DNA of 64,000 nt from Streptomyces bacillaris (lineage in GTDB: Bacteria; Actinomycetota; Actinomycetes; Streptomycetales; Streptomycetaceae), in the NCBI RefSeq assembly GCF_003268675.1, contig NZ_CP029378.1, positions 496,001 through 560,000 of the forward strand, given 5' to 3'. Within the stretch, counting starts at the first letter, position 1. Each line of letters opens with the position of its first letter. Below the pieces are notes generated by a model that saw nothing but the letters and a program-made list of their open reading frames with translations, ran no database searches and was not told the DNA's origin. Made by a program: the position numbers and the translations under genes. Shown here in pieces: positions 16,348 through 54,324 of this stretch.

Positions 16348-19300
16348 TCAGTCACGTTCGCCGCCCAGGGCCATCCGCACGAGTTCGTCGACGGCCATGT
16401 CCTCGATGTCGTCGGCGGCGGGCGTGCCGGTGTCGTCCGCCGCTGCCTCCGGCCGGCCGGCGAGGTCCAGGAGGGCATCGAGGAGACCGGCCCGGCGCAG
16501 GGCGGCGGGCGGGATCGTGGCGAGCAGGGAGCCGATCTCGTGGTCCGGCGTCCCGCCAGCCTTCCCGGTGACGGCGGGTCCGCCCGCCCCGTCGGGTACC
16601 AGGCGGGTGCTGAGGTAGGCGGCGACGGCGGCGGGGGTGGGGTGGTCGAAGACCAGGGTCGCGGGCAGCCGGCGGCCGGTGGCGGCGCCGAGCCGGTTGC
16701 GGAGTTCGACGGAGGTGAGCGAGTCGAAGCCGAGGTCCTTGAACGGCTGGTCCGGGTCGATGGACCCGGCTCCGCCGTGGCCGAGGATGTCGGCGCCCCG
16801 GCTCCGTACCAGGTCGAGCAGGGTGGTGAGGCGTTCCTCCGGGGGGAGGCCGGTCAGCCGGCGGCGCAGCGAGTCGGCCTCGGCGGCGTCCGCCCCGGAG
16901 GCCGGGCGGCGTACGGTGCCGGGGACCAGGGCCGAGAGCAGGGCCGGGACGGGTGCGGTGCGGGCCGCCGCCCGGAGCCGGCCGAGGTCGATCCTGACCG
17001 GCACGAGCAGCGGTTCGTCCAGGGTGAGGGCCGCGTCGAACAGCGCCAGGCCTTCTTCGCTGCCGATGGCCGCGGTGCCTCCCCGGGACATGCGCCGCAG
17101 GTCGGCGGCGGTCAGCGTGCCGGTCATGGTGCTACGGCGTTCCCACAGACCCCAGGCGAGTGACTGGGCGGGCAGCTTCAGGGCCCGGCGGTGCTGGGCG
17201 AGCGCGTCGAGGAAGGCGTTGGCGGCCGCGTAGTTGCCCTGCCCGGCGTTGCCGACCGTGGCGGACGCGGAGGAGAACAGGACGAAGGCCGACAGCGGCA
17301 GATCACGGGTGAGGGCGTGCAGATGGAGAGCCGCGTCGACCTTGGGCCGCAGTACGTGGCGCATCCGCGCAGGCGTCAGCGACTCGACCGTCCCGTCGTC
17401 CAGGACACCGGCCGCGTGGACGACCGCGCTCAGCGGACGGTCGGCGGGGATACCGGCGAGCAGGGCGGCGAGCGCGTCCCGGTCGGCGACGTCGCACGCC
17501 TCCACGTCCACCCGGGCGCCGCGTCCGCGCAGTTCGGCGGCGAGGTCTGCCAGGCCCGGGGCGTCCGCGCCGCGCCTGCCGACGAGCAGCAGGTTCCGCA
17601 CGCCGTGCGCGGTCACGAGGTGCCGGGCCACCAGACCGCCGAGCGCGCCGCCCGCTCCGGTGACGAGGACGGTTCCGCTGGAAGCGGCGATACCGGACAG
17701 GGTGTCGGGGGCAGGGGCAGGAGCCGGGTTCGTGTTCAGGTCCGGGTCAGGGCCTGGGTGCAGGTCCGTGCCCGGATTCAGGTCTGTCGTGATGGCGGCC
17801 CTGGTGAGTCGGGGCGCGAGGAGTCGCCCGGCGCGGATGGCCAGTTGGGGTTCGGTTCCGGCCAGGGCCCGGGGCAGCAGGCCGGTCACGGCGGCCGGGT
17901 CGTCGGTGTCGATCAGCAGGAAGCGGTCCGGGTGCTCGGACTGGGCGGAGCGGACGAGGCCGCGGACGGCCGCGCCGGTGAGGTCGGTGACCTCCTCCCC
18001 GGCCGCCGTGGAGACCGCGCCCCGGGTGACGAGGACGAGCCGGGTGCCGTCGTCCCAGCGCGGGTCGGCCAGCCACTCCTGGACGAGCCGCAGGGCGTCG
18101 TCCAGTGCGGTGTGTACGGATGCGGCGTCGGGCGGGGACAGCGGGTGCGGGGTGGGGTCGCACCAGGCCAGCACGGCGGCGGGCGACGGCGCTCCCCCGT
18201 CCAGCGCGGCACCGAGTGCGGCCAGGTCCGGATGGCTGTCCGCGTCCGGGAGGGATGCCCGGCCGCCGAGGACGGCCCAGGGGCCGAGGGGGCCGACGGG
18301 TGCGGTGTCGGGCGCCGCCGACCACTGCACCCGGTAGAGGGAATCCGGGCCGCCGGCCGGGCGGAGGGCGTCGAGATCGACCGGGCGGACGGCGAGCGCC
18401 TCAACCGACGCGACCGGGAGGCCGTTCGGGTCGGTCGCGTCGATCGCCACCGACCCGTCCGGCCGGAAGCCGAGCCGTACCCTGAGCGCGGTGGCCTCGG
18501 AGGCGTACAGCCTGACTCCGCTCCAGGAGAACGGCAGCCCGGCGGACGGCCGGTCCGGGCCCGGTCCGCTCTCCGGCCGGTCCCGCAGGAACAGCCCCTG
18601 GAGGGCGGCGTCCAGGAGGGCGGGGTGCACGCCGAAGGCGGCGGCGGTCCGGTGCTGGTCCTCGGGCAGGCGTACCTCGGTGAAGATCTCGTCGCCCCGG
18701 CGCCAGGCGCTGGTGAGCCCGCGGAAGGCGGGTCCGTAGCCGTAGCCGGAGGTGTGGAACCGCTCGTACAGGTCGTCGACGGGGATCGGGACGGCGCCGG
18801 GCGGGGGCCAGGAGCCGGGGTCGTCCGGTGCGGGCGGAGGCTTACGGGTCGTGGCGTCGGCGGTGAGTACGCCGGTCGCGTGCGCGGTCCAGTGCGGGGT
18901 CGTCGCGCCCTCCCGGCAGGAGAACAGGTCCAGGGATCGGGTGCCGTGCGCGTCCGCGGCGCCGACCCGTACTTGCAGGCGTACGGCGGTGTCGGCGGGT
19001 ATCAACAGGGTTGACTGGAGCGTCAGTTCCTCCACCGTGTGGCATCCGGCCTCGTCGGCGGCGCGTACGGCGAGCTCCGCGAAGGCCGCGCCGGGCAGCA
19101 GGACCGTGCCGGCCACGGCGTGGTCGGCGAGCCAGGGGTGGGTCCGCAGCGACAACCGGCCGCTGAGCAGCAGTTCGCCCGTGTCGGCCAGTTCGGTGGC
19201 CGCTCCGAGGAGGGGGTGGCCGGCGGGGTCGAGCCCGGCCGATCCCACATCGGCCGCCGTGGTGAGCGCAGGCTCGGGCCAGTAGCGGCTGCGCTGGAAG

Positions 19301-22300
19301 GCGTACGTCGGCAGCTCGACCCGCCGCGCCCCCGGGAACGCCCCCGACCAGTCGACCCCCAACCCCCGCTCCCAGGCACGGCCCACCGCACGCAACACCT
19401 GTTCCTGGCCGCCTTCTCCACGCCGGAGCGTCCCGAGCACCGCGGCATCCACACCCGCCGCCTCGGCCGACTCCCCCACCGCAACGCCCAGCACGGGGTG
19501 CGGGCCCACCTCGACGAAGAACCGGAAACCATCGGTCAGCAGCGCCCCCGTCGCCTGCTCGAACTCGACGGTCTCGCGCAGATTCCGGTACCAGTACTCG
19601 GCATCCAGGTTCTTCGTGTCCAGCCAGCCACCGGTCACCGTCGAGAAGAACGGCACCGCACCCGAGCGCGGGGTGATCCCGGCCAGGTCGGAGAGCAACT
19701 GCTCGCGAATCTGCTCCACATGAGAGGAGTGCGACGCATAGTCCACCTCGACACGACGGGCCCGGACACCCTCACCGACAAGTTCTTCGAGGAATCCGGC
19801 AATCGCGTCCGCGTCACCTGAAACCACCGTCGACGAAGGGCCGTTGACTGCTGCGACCGACAACCGGCCCGCCCACGGGGCTATGCGCTCTCGCACCACG
19901 TCCACCGGCAACGGGACCGACGCCATGCCGCCACGGCCCGCCAACACCCCCACCGCACGGCTGCGCAAGGCCACCACACGAGCCCCGTCGTCAAGGCTCA
20001 AGCCACCCGCCGCGCAGGCAGCGGCGACCTCACCCTGCGAATGACCCACCACCGCATCCGGCACCACCCCGAACGACCGCCACACCTCGGCCAGCGACAC
20101 CATCACCGCCCACAACACCGGCTGCACCACATCAACCCGCGCCAACAACCGCTCCGACCCCAACGCCTCCGTCAACGACCAGTCGACGTAAGGCCCCAGA
20201 GCCCGCTCGCACTCCGCCATCCGCCCCGCGAAGACCTCCGACTCCGCCAGCAGCACCGCGGCCATTCCCACCCACTGCGACCCCTGACCAGGGAAGACGA
20301 GCACCGAGCGACCGTCGACCGTACGGCCGCCGTCCCACGCTCCCGATTCGTCGTCAGCCATCTCGCCCAGTAGGGCGTTGAGTTGGTCCCGGTCCCCGAT
20401 CAGCGCCCTCCGGTACTCGAAGGCGGTGCGCGCGTGCAGGGCGGACCCGATGTCGCGCGGGTCGGGTACGGGGCTGCCGTCCAGGTGGCGGCGTAAGCGG
20501 TCGGCCTGGGAGCGCAGTGCCTGCGGGCTCTTCGCCGACAGCAGCCAGGGAACCGCCGGCAGGGGGGCGCGCTCGGCGGGCGGGGCGTCGTCGTCCAGGG
20601 GGGCGTGTTCGAGGATGGTGTGGACGTTGGTGCCGCTCAGGCCGAAGGAGGACACCCCGGCCCGGAAGGGGCGGCCGTGGTGGAGCGGCCAGGGCTGCTG
20701 TTCGGTCGCGAGGGCCAGCGCTCCGCGTGTCCAGTCGACGTGGCCGGAGGGCCTGCCGACGTGCAGGGTGCGTGGCACCTGCCCGTGCCGCATGGACAGC
20801 ACCGTCTTGATGACCCCTGCCACCCCCGATGCCGCCTGGGCGTGGCCGAGGTTGGACTTGAGGGAGCCGACCAGCAGGGGCCGGTCGGTGGGCCGGTCCT
20901 GGCCGTACGTGGCCAGCAGCGCCTGGGCCTCGATGGGATCCCCCAGCACGGTGCCGGTGCCGTGCGCCTCCACCACGTCCACCTCGGATGCCGTCAGCCT
21001 CGCGTCCGCCAACGCCGCCCGGATCACCCGCTGTTGGGAGGGTCCGTTGGGGGCGGAGAGGCCGTTGCTGGCGCCGTCCTGGTTGACGGCGGAGCCGCGT
21101 ACCACCGCCAGGACCGGGTGTCCGTTGCGGCGGGCGTCCGACAGCCGCTCCAGCAGCAGGACGCCGACGCCCTCGCCCATGCCCATGCCGTCCGCGTCGT
21201 CCGAGAACGCTTTGCAGCGGCCGTCCTCGGCCAGCCCGCGCTGGCGGGAGAAGCTGATGAGGGCACCGGGGGTCGCCATCACGGCGACGCCGCCGACCAG
21301 CGCGAGCGAGCAGTCCCCACCGCGCAGCGCCCGGCCCGCGAGGTGCAGGGCGACGAGGGAGGAGGAGCAGGCCGTGTCGATGGTCACCGCGGGGCCTTCG
21401 AGGCCCAGGGTGTAGGCGACCCGGCCGGATACGACGCTGGGTGCGCTGCCGGTGAGGAGGTGGCCGTCCCCTTCATGCGACTGGGCGACGACGGCCGCGT
21501 AGTCGGCGTAGTTGACGCCGGTGAACACGCCGGTGCGGCTGCCGCGCAGGGTGGCCGGGTCGATGGCCGCGCGCTCGATGGCCTCCCAGGTGGTCTCCAG
21601 GAGCAGCCGCTGCTGCGGGTCCATGGCCAGGGCCTCGCGCGGCGAGATGCCGAAGAACTCCGCGTCGAAGTCGGCCGCGTCGTGGAGGAAGCCGCCCCGC
21701 CGGGTCGTCGAGGTGCCGGGGTGGTCGGGATCGGGGTCGTAGAGGGCCTCGATGTCCCAGCCCCGGTCGGTGGGGAGGTCGGAGACGGCGTCGCCGCCGT
21801 CGACGAGCAGGCTCCACAGCTCTTCGGGGGTGCCGATGCCGCCGGGGAAGCGGCAGGCCATGGAGACGATCGCGATCGGTTCGTCGTCGGGCGCGGGTGG
21901 ATGCGCGGCGGCGGCCGTGACAGAGCGGGCCGGGTCGGAGAGGTGCGGGGCGGAGGGGGCCGGGTCGGTGGCCTGGCGGCCGAGCAGTTCGGTGCGGATC
22001 TCCTGGGCGAGCGCGGTGGACGACGGGTGGTCGAAGATCAGAGTGGACGGCAGCCGCAGTCCGGTGGCCGCGTTGAGCCGGTTGCGGAGTTCGACGGCGG
22101 TGAGGGAGGCGAAGCCCAGGTCCTGGAAGGCTCTGCCGGGCCGGATCGCGTCCACCGTGGCATGGCCGAGGACGGCTGCGGCATGGGTGCGGACCAGATC
22201 GAGCAGCAGCCGGTGCTGTTCGGATTCGGCGAGGGTGGCCAGCCGTTGGCGCAGCAGCGCGGCGGCGGGTGCCTCCGCGTCTCCGGCCGCGGCCTCCAGG

Positions 22301-25300
22301 GCGCGGCGGGCTTCGGGGATGCCGGTGAGCAGCGGGCTGGGGCGGGTGGAGGTGAAGACGGCGGCGAACCGCTCCCAGTCCACGTCCGCGACGGTGAGAA
22401 CGGTCTCGTCGTCGTCGAGCGCCTGGCGCAGGGCGTGGAGGGCGAGGTCGGGGGCGATCCGGGGCAGGCCGTGCTGCTCCAGGTTGAACAGGTCGGCGTC
22501 CTCTCCGGCGACGCGGTCCTGCCAGGGGTTCTCGGCCTGCCAGATGCCCCAGTCGATGGTGGTGGCGGTGAGGCCTCGGGCCCGGCGGTGCTGGGCCAGG
22601 GCGTCGAGGTAGGCGTTGGCGGCGGCGTAGGCACCGTGGTCGCCGCTGCCCCAGACTCCGGCGATCGAGGAGAACAGGACGAAGGCGTCGAGTTCGCGGT
22701 CGAGCAGGGCGTCGAGGTGTTCGGCTCCGGCGGCCTTGGCGGCGACGATCTGTTCGAACGCGGACATCGGTGTGCCGTCCAGCGGGGCGAGCGCCACGAA
22801 GGCGGCCGCGTGGACGACGGCGGTGACCGGGTCGCCCGCCATCTCCAGGCCGGTGAGCAGTTTCGCCACCGCCTGACGGTCCGACAGGTCGCAGACGGGC
22901 AGGGTCAGTCGTACGCCGAGGGCGGCCAGTTCGGCGGCGAGTTCGGCCGCGCCGGGTGCCTGGGGGCCGCGGCGACCGGGCAGTACGAGGTGGGTGGCGC
23001 CGCTGCGGGCCAGCCAGCGGGCGAGGTGCGGGCCGACGGCTCCGGTGCCGCCGGTCAGCAGGACGGTTCCCCGGGGCTTCCAGCGGCTGGTGGGGGTGCC
23101 GCTCCGGGGGGCGCGCCGGAGGCGGCGGGCCAGGATGCCGTTGGGGCGCAGGGCGAGCTGGTCCTCGCGGCCGGGGCCGCCGCTCGTGCCGAGACTGCCC
23201 GTGCCGACGCCGCCCGTGCCGGGGACGGAGGCCGTCAATACGGCGGCGAGCCGGGTCCTGGCGCGGGCGTCCAGCTCCGGTGGCAGGTCGATGAGTCCGC
23301 CCCAGCGGGCGGACAGTTCCAGTGCGGCCACCAGTCCGGTGCCCCAGACCAGTGCCTGGCGGGGGCGGGTGACCGGGTCGTCCGGACCCGTGGACACCGC
23401 CCCGGTGGTGGCGCACCAGAGGGGTGCCGTGAGGCCGAGGTCGCCCAGGGCCTGCACCAGGGCGACGGTGAGTGCCGTCCCGGTGGGCAGGGCCGGGTGG
23501 GCGGGGTGGGGCCGGTCGGCGGCGGCCAGCAGCGACAGCACGCCTGTCGGGACGAGGCCGCCGAGCGCGATGGCGAGCGTGTCCGCGAGGTCCGTGCGGT
23601 GGACGGCGTCGGCCGTGAGTTCCGCCGTGACAACGGTGACGCCCGCTTCGGTGAGGGCGAGCAGCGGGCCGCGTACCCGTGCGTCGTCGTGTCCGGCGGG
23701 CAGGACGACGAGCCAGGTCCCGGCGGCGGTGGTGGCGGCCGGCGGGTCGGGCAGGGGCTGCCAGCCGATGCGGTAGCGCCAGGAGTCGATGACGCTCTCG
23801 TCGCGCCGCTGTGCGTGCCAGCCGCGCAGGGCGGGCAGTACGGGGGCGAGGGCGTCCTCGTCGACGGCGAGGCGGGCGGCGATCTCGGCCGGGGCCTCGT
23901 GGTCGACCATGTGCCAGAAGGCCGTGTCGTGCGGGTCGGCGGCCGGTCCGGTGCCGGGCGCCGTCTCCGGCTCCAGCCAGTAGCGCCGCAGTTGGAAGGG
24001 GTAGCCGGGCAGGGCGGTCGGGCGGGCGCCGGTACCGGCGTACACCGCGGACCAGTCGACGGCCGCGCCCGCCACCCACAGCTCGGCGGCCGAGGTCAGG
24101 GCCCGGCGCAGTCCGCCGTCGTCGCGGCGCAGGGTGCCGACGACCACGGGCGGCTCCGCGGCGCCGGTGGCCTCGGCGGTGTCCTGGAGGGCCATGGCCA
24201 GCACCGGGTGCGGCGACACCTCGACGAAGACCTCGTGGCCCTGTTCGACCAGGGAGCGTACGGCCGCGTCGAAGCGGACGGTCCCGCGCAGGTTGCGGTA
24301 CCAGTAGTCGGCGTCCATGACCGTGGTGTCGAGCCGGTCGCCGGTGACGGTGGAGAACAGTGGTGTACGGGCCGGGAGCGGGCGTACGTCGGCCAGCGCG
24401 GTCAGCACCTCGGACCTGATCCGTTCGACCTGGGCCGAGTGCGAGGCGTAGTCCACGGGTACGGGCCGGGCCCGTACGCCCTGTGCGGCGCAGTGGGCGA
24501 GCAGTTCGGCGAGGGCCCCCGGCTCCCCCGAGACCACCACGGCGGCGGGCCCGTTGACGGCGGCCACCGACAGCTTCTCGGCCCAGGGGGCGATGGCGGC
24601 GCGGACCTCGTCCTCGGGCAGGGACACCGCGACCATGCCGCCGAGCCCGGCCAGCGCCCGGATGGCCCGGCTGCGCAGGGCGACGACCTTCGCCCCGTCC
24701 TCCAGGCTCAGCGCTCCCGCCACCACGGCGGCGGCGATCTCTCCCTGGCTGTGCCCGACCACGGCGTCGGGCCGGACGCCCCAGGACTCCCAGTGCGCGG
24801 CCAGGGACACCATCACCGCCCACAGCACCGGCTGCACCACGTCCACCCGTTCCAGGTCGGGTGCCCCGGGCTCACCCTCCAGGACGGCGGGGAGCCGCCA
24901 GTCGACATGGGCGGAGAGGGCGGCGTCGCAGGCGGCGAGGCGGTCCCGGAAAGCGGGGCTGGTGGCGAGCAGGTCCCGGGCCATGCCGGTCCACTGGGAG
25001 CCCTGGCCGGGGAACACCAGTGCCGTCCGGCCCTCGACGACCCGGCCGGTGCCCATGACGACGTCGGCGGGGGCGGAGACGGCGTCCGCGGGCGTGGCGG
25101 GGGCGTCGGGGAGGTCCGTGCCCGGGGCGGTGGGGAGGTCCGGGGCAGGTGCGGACAGGGCGGCGAGTCCGTTCAGCAGGGCGTGGTGCCCGTCGCCGAT
25201 CACCACGGCCCGGTGTTCGAAGGCGGACCGGGTGGTCGCCAGCGAGAACCCGATGTCGGCCGGCCGTGCGGGCGTGCCCCTGGTGAGCCGGGCGCGCAGC

Positions 25301-26856
25301 CGGGCCGCCTGGTCCCCGAGCGCGGAGGCGGTGCGGCCGGACAGCACCCAGGGCAACGCGGTCCCGGGCGCGGCCGCCTGCTCCGCCGACGGTCCGTCGG
25401 TCCGTGCTTCCGGCCCGTCGGTCACCGTTTCCGGTCCGTCGGTCGCCGTTCCTGATCCGTCGGCCGGTTCCGGTGCCTGTTCGGCCGGTTCCGGTTCCGG
25501 TGCCTGTTCGAGGACGACGTGCGCGTTGGTGCCGCTCATGCCGAACGAGGAGACCCCGGCCCGGCGCGGCCGGTCGACGGCGGGCCAGTCGCGGGCCTCG
25601 GTGAGGAGTTCGACGGCGCCCGAGGACCAGTCGGCGTGCGGGGTGGGCGCGTCCACGTGCAGGGTGCGCGGCAGGACACCGTTCCGCAGGGCGAGGACCG
25701 TCTTGATGACCCCGGCGACCCCGGCGGCGGCCTGGGTGTGCCCGATGTTCGACTTGAGCGACCCCAGCCACAACGGGCGGTCGGCGGGCCGGTCCTGACC
25801 ATACGTGGCCAGCAGCGCATCGGCCTCTATGGGATCGCCGAGCGTGGTGCCGGTGCCGTGCGCCTCCACCGCGTCCACGTCGGACGCGGTCACGCCCGCG
25901 TCCGCCAGCGCCGCCCGGATCACCCGCTGCTGCGACGGACCGTTGGGGGCGGTCAGGCCGTTGCTCGCGCCGTCCTGGTTGACCGCCGAACCGCGCAGCA
26001 CGGCCAGCACCGTACGGCCGTTGCGGCGCGCGTCCGACAGCCGCTCCAGCAGCAGCATCCCCACGCCCTCGCCCCAGCCGGTGCCGTCCGCCGCCGCCGC
26101 GAACGGCTTGCAGCGGCCGTCGGGGGACATCGCGCCCTGCCTGCTGAACTCGACGAACACCGCCGGGAGCGCCATCACGCTGACACCACCGGCGAGCGCG
26201 AGCGAGCACTCACCGGCCCGCAGGGCCCGCGCCGCGAGGTGCAGCGCGACCAGCGAGGCCGAACAGGCGGTGTCCAGGGTGACGGCGGGGCCCTCCAGCC
26301 CGAGCGCGTAGGACACCCGCCCGGACATCACGCTCATCGAGTTCCCCGTCATCAGGAACCCCTGGACGGCCTCGGCGGCGCCGGGGCCGAGCGTCGCGTA
26401 CCCCTGGTCGATGGCCGCGGCGTACACCCCGGTACGGCTGCCGCGCAGGGTGAGCGGGTCGATGCCGGCCTGCTCGACCGCCTCCCAGGAAGCCATCAGC
26501 AGCAGCCGCTGCTGCGGGTCCATGGCGACCGCCTCACGGGGCGGGATGCCGAAGAACTCCGGGTCGAAGTCGGCCGCGCCCTCCAGGAACGCCCCCTGCC
26601 CGGGGACCGTGCCGCCGGACGGCCAGACGGTCTCCCAGCCCCGGTCGCCGGGGACGGCCGCGACCGTGTCGCGGCCTTCGGCGAGCAGGTCCCACAGGTC
26701 TTCCGGGGTGCGGACACCGCCGGGGAAGCGGCAGGCCATGGACACGATCGCGATGGGCTCGCCCGTACGGGCCTCGGCCTCCCGGAGCCGCTGCCGGGTG
26801 TTCCGCAGATCGATGGTCACCCGGTTGAGGTAGTCGCGCATCCTCTGGTCGCTCAC
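16348..26856 (-). CDS. bafAIV: Modular PKS, modules 9 and 10
   Basis: A 3502-residue PKS: docking head (1-30, [23 protein letters not shown]), module 9 (KS about 33-460, AT 600-920, KR 1260-1500, ACP Ser1584) and module 10 (KS about 1658, AT about 2188, DH about 2575, KR about 3062, ACP about 3375), then a docking tail ending [12 protein letters not shown]. The GTG at 26856 is chosen because the docking helix begins right after it; the open frame extends 26 codons further with atypical composition. It follows AIII by 127 bp. A TTA codon at 2121 lies in the KS-AT linker of module 10. ACP9 reads GFASL instead of GFDSL. Domain content fits addition of C6-C5 and C4-C3 of the hygrolide. Confidence 0.93.
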   Translation of the reverse strand: MSDQRMRDYLNRVTIDLRNTRQRLREAEARTGEPIAIVSMACRFPGGVRTPEDLWDLLAEGRDTVAAVPGDRGWETVWPSGGTVPGQGAFLEGAADFDPEFFGIPPREAVAMDPQQRLLLMASWEAVEQAGIDPLTLRGSRTGVYAAAIDQGYATLGPGAAEAVQGFLMTGNSMSVMSGRVSYALGLEGPAVTLDTACSASLVALHLAARALRAGECSLALAGGVSVMALPAVFVEFSRQGAMSPDGRCKPFAAAADGTGWGEGVGMLLLERLSDARRNGRTVLAVLRGSAVNQDGASNGLTAPNGPSQQRVIRAALADAGVTASDVDAVEAHGTGTTLGDPIEADALLATYGQDRPADRPLWLGSLKSNIGHTQAAAGVAGVIKTVLALRNGVLPRTLHVDAPTPHADWSSGAVELLTEARDWPAVDRPRRAGVSSFGMSGTNAHVVLEQAPEPEPAEQAPEPADGSGTATDGPETVTDGPEARTDGPSAEQAAAPGTALPWVLSGRTASALGDQAARLRARLTRGTPARPADIGFSLATTRSAFEHRAVVIGDGHHALLNGLAALSAPAPDLPTAPGTDLPDAPATPADAVSAPADVVMGTGRVVEGRTALVFPGQGSQWTGMARDLLATSPAFRDRLAACDAALSAHVDWRLPAVLEGEPGAPDLERVDVVQPVLWAVMVSLAAHWESWGVRPDAVVGHSQGEIAAAVVAGALSLEDGAKVVALRSRAIRALAGLGGMVAVSLPEDEVRAAIAPWAEKLSVAAVNGPAAVVVSGEPGALAELLAHCAAQGVRARPVPVDYASHSAQVERIRSEVLTALADVRPLPARTPLFSTVTGDRLDTTVMDADYWYRNLRGTVRFDAAVRSLVEQGHEVFVEVSPHPVLAMALQDTAEATGAAEPPVVVGTLRRDDGGLRRALTSAAELWVAGAAVDWSAVYAGTGARPTALPGYPFQLRRYWLEPETAPGTGPAADPHDTAFWHMVDHEAPAEIAARLAVDEDALAPVLPALRGWHAQRRDESVIDSWRYRIGWQPLPDPPAATTAAGTWLVVLPAGHDDARVRGPLLALTEAGVTVVTAELTADAVHRTDLADTLAIALGGLVPTGVLSLLAAADRPHPAHPALPTGTALTVALVQALGDLGLTAPLWCATTGAVSTGPDDPVTRPRQALVWGTGLVAALELSARWGGLIDLPPELDARARTRLAAVLTASVPGTGGVGTGSLGTSGGPGREDQLALRPNGILARRLRRAPRSGTPTSRWKPRGTVLLTGGTGAVGPHLARWLARSGATHLVLPGRRGPQAPGAAELAAELAALGVRLTLPVCDLSDRQAVAKLLTGLEMAGDPVTAVVHAAAFVALAPLDGTPMSAFEQIVAAKAAGAEHLDALLDRELDAFVLFSSIAGVWGSGDHGAYAAANAYLDALAQHRRARGLTATTIDWGIWQAENPWQDRVAGEDADLFNLEQHGLPRIAPDLALHALRQALDDDETVLTVADVDWERFAAVFTSTRPSPLLTGIPEARRALEAAAGDAEAPAAALLRQRLATLAESEQHRLLLDLVRTHAAAVLGHATVDAIRPGRAFQDLGFASLTAVELRNRLNAATGLRLPSTLIFDHPSSTALAQEIRTELLGRQATDPAPSAPHLSDPARSVTAAAAHPPAPDDEPIAIVSMACRFPGGIGTPEELWSLLVDGGDAVSDLPTDRGWDIEALYDPDPDHPGTSTTRRGGFLHDAADFDAEFFGISPREALAMDPQQRLLLETTWEAIERAAIDPATLRGSRTGVFTGVNYADYAAVVAQSHEGDGHLLTGSAPSVVSGRVAYTLGLEGPAVTIDTACSSSLVALHLAGRALRGGDCSLALVGGVAVMATPGALISFSRQRGLAEDGRCKAFSDDADGMGMGEGVGVLLLERLSDARRNGHPVLAVVRGSAVNQDGASNGLSAPNGPSQQRVIRAALADARLTASEVDVVEAHGTGTVLGDPIEAQALLATYGQDRPTDRPLLVGSLKSNLGHAQAASGVAGVIKTVLSMRHGQVPRTLHVGRPSGHVDWTRGALALATEQQPWPLHHGRPFRAGVSSFGLSGTNVHTILEHAPLDDDAPPAERAPLPAVPWLLSAKSPQALRSQADRLRRHLDGSPVPDPRDIGSALHARTAFEYRRALIGDRDQLNALLGEMADDESGAWDGGRTVDGRSVLVFPGQGSQWVGMAAVLLAESEVFAGRMAECERALGPYVDWSLTEALGSERLLARVDVVQPVLWAVMVSLAEVWRSFGVVPDAVVGHSQGEVAAACAAGGLSLDDGARVVALRSRAVGVLAGRGGMASVPLPVDVVRERIAPWAGRLSVAAVNGPSSTVVSGDADAIAGFLEELVGEGVRARRVEVDYASHSSHVEQIREQLLSDLAGITPRSGAVPFFSTVTGGWLDTKNLDAEYWYRNLRETVEFEQATGALLTDGFRFFVEVGPHPVLGVAVGESAEAAGVDAAVLGTLRRGEGGQEQVLRAVGRAWERGLGVDWSGAFPGARRVELPTYAFQRSRYWPEPALTTAADVGSAGLDPAGHPLLGAATELADTGELLLSGRLSLRTHPWLADHAVAGTVLLPGAAFAELAVRAADEAGCHTVEELTLQSTLLIPADTAVRLQVRVGAADAHGTRSLDLFSCREGATTPHWTAHATGVLTADATTRKPPPAPDDPGSWPPPGAVPIPVDDLYERFHTSGYGYGPAFRGLTSAWRRGDEIFTEVRLPEDQHRTAAAFGVHPALLDAALQGLFLRDRPESGPGPDRPSAGLPFSWSGVRLYASEATALRVRLGFRPDGSVAIDATDPNGLPVASVEALAVRPVDLDALRPAGGPDSLYRVQWSAAPDTAPVGPLGPWAVLGGRASLPDADSHPDLAALGAALDGGAPSPAAVLAWCDPTPHPLSPPDAASVHTALDDALRLVQEWLADPRWDDGTRLVLVTRGAVSTAAGEEVTDLTGAAVRGLVRSAQSEHPDRFLLIDTDDPAAVTGLLPRALAGTEPQLAIRAGRLLAPRLTRAAITTDLNPGTDLHPGPDPDLNTNPAPAPAPDTLSGIAASSGTVLVTGAGGALGGLVARHLVTAHGVRNLLLVGRRGADAPGLADLAAELRGRGARVDVEACDVADRDALAALLAGIPADRPLSAVVHAAGVLDDGTVESLTPARMRHVLRPKVDAALHLHALTRDLPLSAFVLFSSASATVGNAGQGNYAAANAFLDALAQHRRALKLPAQSLAWGLWERRSTMTGTLTAADLRRMSRGGTAAIGSEEGLALFDAALTLDEPLLVPVRIDLGRLRAAARTAPVPALLSALVPGTVRRPASGADAAEADSLRRRLTGLPPEERLTTLLDLVRSRGADILGHGGAGSIDPDQPFKDLGFDSLTSVELRNRLGAATGRRLPATLVFDHPTPAAVAAYLSTRLVPDGAGGPAVTGKAGGTPDHEIGSLLATIPPAALRRAGLLDALLDLAGRPEAAADDTGTPAADDIEDMAVDELVRMALGGERD
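16600..21885 (-). other. PKS module 10: KS-AT-DH-KR-ACP, methylmalonyl
   Basis: The KS has DTACSSS and [12 protein letters not shown]. The AT has YASHSSH (methylmalonyl). The DH has [10 protein letters not shown] and [10 protein letters not shown]. The KR has TGAGGALG and VLDDG (B-type). The ACP has GFDSLTS. It should add C4(Me)-C3 and form the C4=C5 double bond. Confidence 0.9.
19299..20290 (-). repeat. Shared AT sequence block, copy in module 10
   Basis: The segment runs from [13 protein letters not shown] through [21 protein letters not shown] to [19 protein letters not shown]. Its low-coordinate part (19321-19510) differs from 30782-30970 in module 8 at only one or two bases by eye. Confidence 0.88.
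21990..26760 (-). other. PKS module 9: KS-AT-KR-ACP, methylmalonyl
   Basis: The KS active site is DTACSAS. The AT has GHSQGE and YASHSAQ (methylmalonyl). There is no DH. The KR has TGGTGAVG, lacks LDD and carries the Trp of GVWGSG, so it is A-type and leaves a hydroxyl (predicted C7-OH). The ACP has GFASL. The KS-AT linker contains TDGPE-like repeats. Confidence 0.88.
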
Positions 26857-26923
26857 TGGACACCGCTGCTTTCGTCTCGGACTGCTCGGGTCTCGTCTCC
26901 GGGTGCGCGGGGTGCGCGGACGG

Positions 26924-26951
26924 CGCGTACGCACACGGCGTGGAGTACGCG
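26924..26951 (-). promoter_or_regulatory. Hairpin-forming inverted repeat between AIII and AIV
   Basis: CGCGTAC (26924-26930) and GTACGCG (26945-26951) can form a 7-bp stem with a 14-base loop. It lies in the 127 bp gap between two PKS genes and is flanked by three copies of GGTGCGCGG. It could modulate readthrough or mRNA stability; this is weakly supported. Confidence 0.3.
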
Positions 26952-26983
26952 GAGGGGGTGAGGTGCGCGGACCGGTGGCCCCG

Positions 26984-38890
<11,907 letters not shown>

Positions 38891-38927
38891 CGGGAGCCGC
38901 CGTCCTGGTTCGCGTGTCGGTTCGGTG

Positions 38928-54308
<15,381 letters not shown>

Positions 54309-54324
54309 CAGTGCCAGCTCTCTC

